The position numbers and the translations under genes are program-made. Below, piece after piece: positions 60,325 to 64,000 of a stretch of 64,000 nt of DNA (position 1 is its first letter; every line of letters starts with the position of its first letter). The DNA is from Chitinophaga polysaccharea. Lineage in GTDB: Bacteria; Bacteroidota; Bacteroidia; Chitinophagales; Chitinophagaceae. The notes beneath the pieces were generated by a model that worked only from the letters and a program-made list of their open reading frames with translations, had not been told where the DNA came from and searched no databases. The stretch is from the NCBI RefSeq assembly GCF_902150045.1, contig NZ_CABFVU010000002.1:856001-920000 (forward strand), written 5' to 3'.

Positions 60325-60332
60325 CAAAAATA
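60325..60332 (-). promoter_or_regulatory. Promoter -7 box of the FN3-like protein gene (TATTTTTG)
   Basis: Minus-strand TATTTTTG fits TAnnTTTG and ends 30 bases before the ATG at 60294. Confidence 0.5.
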
Positions 60333-60361
60333 CACTACCGTTCAAATATAATGAACAGTTT

Positions 60362-61255
60362 TTAAAAGGATAGAACGCCGGGAGGGAGAGAAAGATTGCC
60401 CTGAAGGCCGCCGGTATGTATCAGCAGTACCTTGCTGTTTTCCGGGAAGTAGCCCTGCTGCGCCAGTTCACGGAAAGCCATTACCAGTTTACCTGTGTAA
60501 ATAATGTCTGTGGGGATGCCTGTTTCGTTGTAAAAACTATTGATAAAATCTATAAGGGCGGGCGTTTTTTTTGCATAGCCGCCACCGTGGTGCCCGTATA
60601 AAAGCTGCCAGTGGCTGGTACCACCGGGTTGGAGCAGGCCGGCTACTTCTTTTTCAAGGTATTGTGCGCCTTTCAGCACCGGGATGCCGGTTACCTGCTG
60701 ATAGGGCTGCGCGCTGTTGATAAGACCTGCGAGGGTAGTACCGGTGCCTGCTGCACAGAGGATATGTGTGAAGCCGATGGCGGGGAGTACCGAAAGGATC
60801 TCCCCGCAACCTTTGGCGCCTGCTGCATTGTGCCCGCCTTCCGGAACAATATGGTAATGGGGAAACATCATTTCCCAGGTATTGGCCGCTTTGCCGCTGC
60901 GGTAGTCTTCACGGCTCACGAAAACCAGTTCCATACCATTATTTTCTGCGGTTTGCAGGGTGTGATTAAGGTGTTTATGATGTTCTTCTCCTCTTATAAC
61001 TCCTGTGCAGTGCAGGCCGGCTTCCTTACAGGCCAGGGCGGTGGCGGCAATATGGTTGGAGTAGGCGCCGCCGTAAGTAAGGATGCCCCTGCAGTTATTT
61101 GCTTTGGCTGCCGCGATGTTGTATTTCAGTTTAAACCATTTATTCCCTGATATTTCCGGGTGTATCTTATCCAGGCGGAGCATACCGGCGCTGAGGTGCG
61201 CCGGCAGCCAGCTGGTTTGAAACGGGTCGAGGGTAATATGATCGTAAGAAAGCAT
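60362..61255 (-). CDS. PLP-dependent ACC deaminase / D-cysteine desulfhydrase-like enzyme
   Basis: 297 residues, a little shorter than the ~330 usual for the family. The PLP lysine motif is SGNKWFKLKYN (Lys39 the likely Schiff-base lysine), followed by LTYGGAYSNHIAATA and the phosphate-binding CAAGTGTTLAG. It is fold type II, deaminating ACC or D-cysteine to a keto acid, ammonia and in the latter case H2S. D-cysteine desulfhydrase activity is the safer guess. It lies 19 bases after the fucosidase gene on the same strand. Confidence 0.87.
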   Translation of the reverse strand: MLSYDHITLDPFQTSWLPAHLSAGMLRLDKIHPEISGNKWFKLKYNIAAAKANNCRGILTYGGAYSNHIAATALACKEAGLHCTGVIRGEEHHKHLNHTLQTAENNGMELVFVSREDYRSGKAANTWEMMFPHYHIVPEGGHNAAGAKGCGEILSVLPAIGFTHILCAAGTGTTLAGLINSAQPYQQVTGIPVLKGAQYLEKEVAGLLQPGGTSHWQLLYGHHGGGYAKKTPALIDFINSFYNETGIPTDIIYTGKLVMAFRELAQQGYFPENSKVLLIHTGGLQGNLSLPPGVLSF

Positions 61256-61274
61256 GCGCGGTTCGGGTGATTGA

Positions 61275-62615
61275 TTAATCGTTCGTCAGGAAGCCGCCCT
61301 GACCCCTGTACAATTTTACGGGTTTATCCAGCTTCACTTTCAGTACGGTGATGTATTTGTCGTGCACATTTTCCGGTACATTGATGAATACCAGTCCGGG
61401 TACCGGGCTCCAGGAAATTTTGCCTACTACTTTATGTGTAAGCTGGCTGTTATTGCCCAGCACGGTGATGTTTTCAATTTTATTGGACAGGCCTTTTACC
61501 ATTACCTGGCCGCTGGTTTTGGCGGGAAGGAACAGGTAAAGGGTGGTGGAATCTTTAGACAGGGTAGTAGGGCCATAGAAGTGACCCTGGGGGATACCGC
61601 CGATGGTATTGAACACAGCTTCGCCGTTGCGTTGGTTCCAGGCGCCCAGTTCTTTCAGCACGTTTACTTCTTCTTCGGGGATGCTGCCATCGGCTTTGGG
61701 GCCGATATCGAGGAGAAGATTACCGCCGTTGCTTACTGCATCCACGAAGATGGTAATGATCTCAAAGGGTGTTTTCCAGTTGGTATCCTGTGGCTGCCAG
61801 CCCCAGTTGCTGTTGATGGTCATGCAAAGTTCCCACCAGTGGTACTTCGGGCGTGACACGGGAAAATTCTGTTCCGGGGTTTCATAATCGCCATAGCCTT
61901 GTAAACGCCCGTTGATAATGGTGTTGGGATTATGGGAGGTGAGCATCTGCCGCATTTTGGGCGCTTCCCATTCCTCTGCGGAATGTTCCCAGTCGCCATC
62001 GAACCACCAGAGGTCCGGGTTGAACTTCGTCATTACTTCCGCCATTTGTCCTTCGTAGAACTTCAGGAAGCGCTGCCATCTTTCAGGCTGTGCTTTGATA
62101 TCGTAGCGGTTACTGTCTTTCAGGAACTGCGGATAATCATTGTGGCTCCAGTCGATCAGGGAAAAATAGGCACCACATTTGATGCTATCGCGCCGCAAAG
62201 CCGCGTAGAAAGGCGTGAGCACATCTCTTTTCGCCGGCGTACTGTTAACAACATCCAGTTTACTGTATTTGCTGTCCCACAGGGCCACGCCATCGTGGTG
62301 TTTGGTGGTCATTACCGCGTAGCGGGCGCCGGATGCTTTGATAAGATCGGCCCATGCCTGGGGGTTGTACTTATTTGCAGTAAAGCCTTTGAGCTGCTGC
62401 ATGTAATCGGGGTAAGATATTTTTTTGTTGTGGAATGACCAGGATTCATCTACTCCTTTAACTGAGTAGATGCCCCAGTGGATGAAAATGCCCAGTTTGG
62501 CATCAGCAAACCACTGCATTTTTTCTTTGATGTCATCCGGATTTGTTTTCTGTTGCGCATTGGCAGCGGTGAAAAGCTGCATGGCAAAGGCTCCCAGCAC
62601 TAATAATCTCTTCAT
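61275..62615 (-). CDS. GH29 alpha-L-fucosidase, exported
   Basis: 446 residues with a signal peptide (cleavage near ANA/Q). GH29 landmarks: KLGIFIHWGIYSV, TTKHHDGVALW, and the nucleophile Asp206 in PDLWWFDGDWE. It should release alpha-linked L-fucose from glycans in the periplasm. The acid/base residue is less conserved in this family and I cannot fix it by eye. It leads a short leftward operon with the PLP enzyme and is divergent from the nucleotidyltransferase gene. Confidence 0.93.
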   Translation of the reverse strand: MKRLLVLGAFAMQLFTAANAQQKTNPDDIKEKMQWFADAKLGIFIHWGIYSVKGVDESWSFHNKKISYPDYMQQLKGFTANKYNPQAWADLIKASGARYAVMTTKHHDGVALWDSKYSKLDVVNSTPAKRDVLTPFYAALRRDSIKCGAYFSLIDWSHNDYPQFLKDSNRYDIKAQPERWQRFLKFYEGQMAEVMTKFNPDLWWFDGDWEHSAEEWEAPKMRQMLTSHNPNTIINGRLQGYGDYETPEQNFPVSRPKYHWWELCMTINSNWGWQPQDTNWKTPFEIITIFVDAVSNGGNLLLDIGPKADGSIPEEEVNVLKELGAWNQRNGEAVFNTIGGIPQGHFYGPTTLSKDSTTLYLFLPAKTSGQVMVKGLSNKIENITVLGNNSQLTHKVVGKISWSPVPGLVFINVPENVHDKYITVLKVKLDKPVKLYRGQGGFLTND

Positions 62616-62747
62616 TGTTCAGTTTAATTAATCTTTAAAAAAGGGCACTACTACAAAAAGAAAGTGTGAAAATAGTTTTAATGATTAAATTTAGCGCCGA
62701 TATTTTTAGGTAAATAGTTGACACTTTATAAAACTAATATCAGAAAA

Positions 62748-63650
62748 ATGCAACCGACTTTATTGATTCTGGCGGCCGGTATGGCCAGCCGATACGGCAG
62801 TTTAAAGCAAATCCAGAAATTTGGCCCCAGCGGTGAAACTATCATCGATTACTCTATTTACGACGCTATCAGCGCCGGTTTTGGAAAAATAGTGTTCATC
62901 ATCCGCGAGAATTTTGCAGCAGATTTCAAAGAGATCTTTGAACCGAAGCTCAAAGGCCGCGTGGCTGTTGATTTTGTATACCAGGAAATGGATGCTTTTT
63001 TAGATGGTCATACAGTGCCTGCTGACAGGACCAAACCATGGGGTACTGCCCATGCGGTTCTTTGCGCGAAAAACGCTATCAATGAGCCATTTGCAGTGAT
63101 CAATGCAGATGATTTCTATGGTACCGATGCTTTTGTTAAGATGGCGGAGTTCCTGAACAACGGCTGTAAGCCCAACGTATACAGCGTGGTAGGGTATGAG
63201 CTGGGCAAAACGATCAGTGAGCATGGTTCTGTTTCCCGCGGTGTATGCGAAGTGAGCACAGACGGGAACCTGGCGGCTATCAATGAAAGGACCAAGATAT
63301 ACCCGGAGAATGGACAGATCGTTTACGAAGAGGCAGATGGCAGCAAGCACCCGCTGGCGGCCAATACGCCGGTATCCATGAACTTCTGGGGATTCCATCC
63401 GAGTGTATTTGAGCTGAGCCAGGGCCTTTTCAGCGAGTTTTTGGAGAAGAACAGCAGCAATCCTAAATCTGAATTCTTTATTACAATTGTAGCCGATGAA
63501 TTTACCCGCCGTGGCATTGGCACGGTGAAGGTGATACCTACCAGTGCAAAATGGTTTGGCGTTACCTATAAAGAAGATGCACCAGGCGTGCAGGCCAGCT
63601 TATCGGCGCTGGTTGAGAATGGAGAATATCCAGACAATTTATGGAAATAA
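62748..63650 (+). CDS. Sugar-1-phosphate nucleotidyltransferase family protein
   Basis: 300 residues from the ATG at 62748 (a TTG at 62718 would add 10). The N-terminal nucleotide-binding motif is LAAGMASRYGSLKQ, followed by KPWGTAHAVLCA and AVINADDFYG, the metal-binding loop of NTP transferases. It should form an NDP-sugar from NTP and a sugar phosphate. The next gene, overlapping by 10 bases, looks like a small-molecule kinase, which suggests a two-step salvage route: sugar to sugar-1-phosphate to NDP-sugar. Confidence 0.9.
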   Translation: MQPTLLILAAGMASRYGSLKQIQKFGPSGETIIDYSIYDAISAGFGKIVFIIRENFAADFKEIFEPKLKGRVAVDFVYQEMDAFLDGHTVPADRTKPWGTAHAVLCAKNAINEPFAVINADDFYGTDAFVKMAEFLNNGCKPNVYSVVGYELGKTISEHGSVSRGVCEVSTDGNLAAINERTKIYPENGQIVYEEADGSKHPLAANTPVSMNFWGFHPSVFELSQGLFSEFLEKNSSNPKSEFFITIVADEFTRRGIGTVKVIPTSAKWFGVTYKEDAPGVQASLSALVENGEYPDNLWK

Positions 63651-64000
63651 AACCCAACAAAAGCATCCTTCAGGCTTTTGGACTTGAGCCTGAAGGATTA
63701 AATGTCCGAAAATTTGGATCAGGACACATCAACAACACTTTTTTGTTAGAAAAAAAGCAGGACGGCAGTAACTACGTTTTACAAAAGATCAATGTAAACG
63801 TATTTAAGGAACCAGGAGTCATCGCCGCCAACCAGAGAATGGCAGCAAACTATCTGGCAGTACATCATCCCGGCTATCTGTTTATTACGCCGATCCCCAC
63901 GGTTAACGGGGAAGAGCTCTTTGTAATTGACAACGAATACTGGAGATTGATCCCTTTTATTGCGGATTCCGTAACGGTGGATCAGGCCGACAACCCAAAG
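63641..64000 (+). CDS. Aminoglycoside-phosphotransferase-family kinase, partial at the right edge
   Basis: The frame is open from an ATG at 63641 to the end of the window, 120 codons with no stop. The ATG lies inside the 3' end of the nucleotidyltransferase gene. Recognisable features: FGSGHINNTFLL (nucleotide-binding loop) and YVLQKINVNVF (the lysine strand), as in APH-type kinases such as N-acetylhexosamine 1-kinase. The catalytic loop would be beyond the window. Coupling with the nucleotidyltransferase suggests a sugar-1-kinase. Confidence 0.82.
   Translation, partial: MEIKPNKSILQAFGLEPEGLNVRKFGSGHINNTFLLEKKQDGSNYVLQKINVNVFKEPGVIAANQRMAANYLAVHHPGYLFITPIPTVNGEELFVIDNEYWRLIPFIADSVTVDQADNPK

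Noticed and set aside
60295-60345. Upstream start for the FN3-like exported protein
   Set aside because: It precedes the TATTTTTG box, and the ATG at 60294 begins a clear signal peptide.

Overview
The window reads as a Bacteroidota chromosome, most likely Chitinophaga or a close relative (Chitinophagaceae). This rests on three SusC/SusD pairs, a FecR/ECF-sigma unit, a type IX secretion C-terminal domain, a flexirubin-type pigment locus, and repeated use of the TAnnTTTG -7 promoter box in front of housekeeping genes. The species call is an inference from gene content; I could not run a search.

Bases 15-21875 are one long rightward, tightly packed (often overlapping) biosynthetic cluster of the aryl polyene/flexirubin type. 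It holds two acyl carrier proteins, two complete ketosynthases, two ketosynthase-like proteins without catalytic residues, two hot-dog dehydratases, a thioesterase, two acyltransferase domains, two methyltransferase domains, a halogenase-like flavoprotein, a CrtI-like flavoprotein, a LolA-like carrier with a lipoprotein, a DUF2062-tailed glycosyltransferase, a three-domain MMPL exporter fusion, a C45 Ntn-hydrolase, AcpS and a PaaK-like adenylating enzyme. Likely flow: the adenylating enzyme loads an aromatic acid on an ACP, KS/CLF and dehydratases extend it to a polyene, and the flavoproteins and methyltransferases decorate it. Acyltransferases then esterify it, and the MMPL/LolA proteins move it to the outer membrane. 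The dialkylresorcinol genes (darA/darB type) and an aromatic ammonia-lyase are not in the window and may lie to the left.

Bases 21872-27303 hold an antitoxin gene (higA) behind a decayed higB toxin, then a DUF6702 / HupE-UreJ / M1 peptidase group, an esterase, and a 204-bp palindromic element. Bases 27336-39265 are a leftward nutrient-uptake locus: ECF sigma, FecR anti-sigma, an STN-containing SusC with SusD, and a second paralogous SusC/SusD pair. An AraC regulator (left) and a LacI regulator (right) diverge at 40.3-40.6 kb. The LacI gene is followed by a third susCD pair with a promoter, a perfect LacI-type operator and a structured leader.

From 47.1 kb on the content is mostly housekeeping: mutS, a TrmH-type methyltransferase, a UbiA-type prenyltransferase, ruvX, def, an ECF sigma/anti-sigma pair with a decayed duplicate beside it, an exported unknown, a T9SS-sorted repeat protein, an RluD-type pseudouridine synthase, lipB, an exported FN3-like protein, an ACC-deaminase-like enzyme, a GH29 fucosidase, a nucleotidyltransferase, and the start of a phosphotransferase-family kinase that runs off the right edge. 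I saw no rRNA, tRNA, CRISPR array or insertion-sequence transposase.
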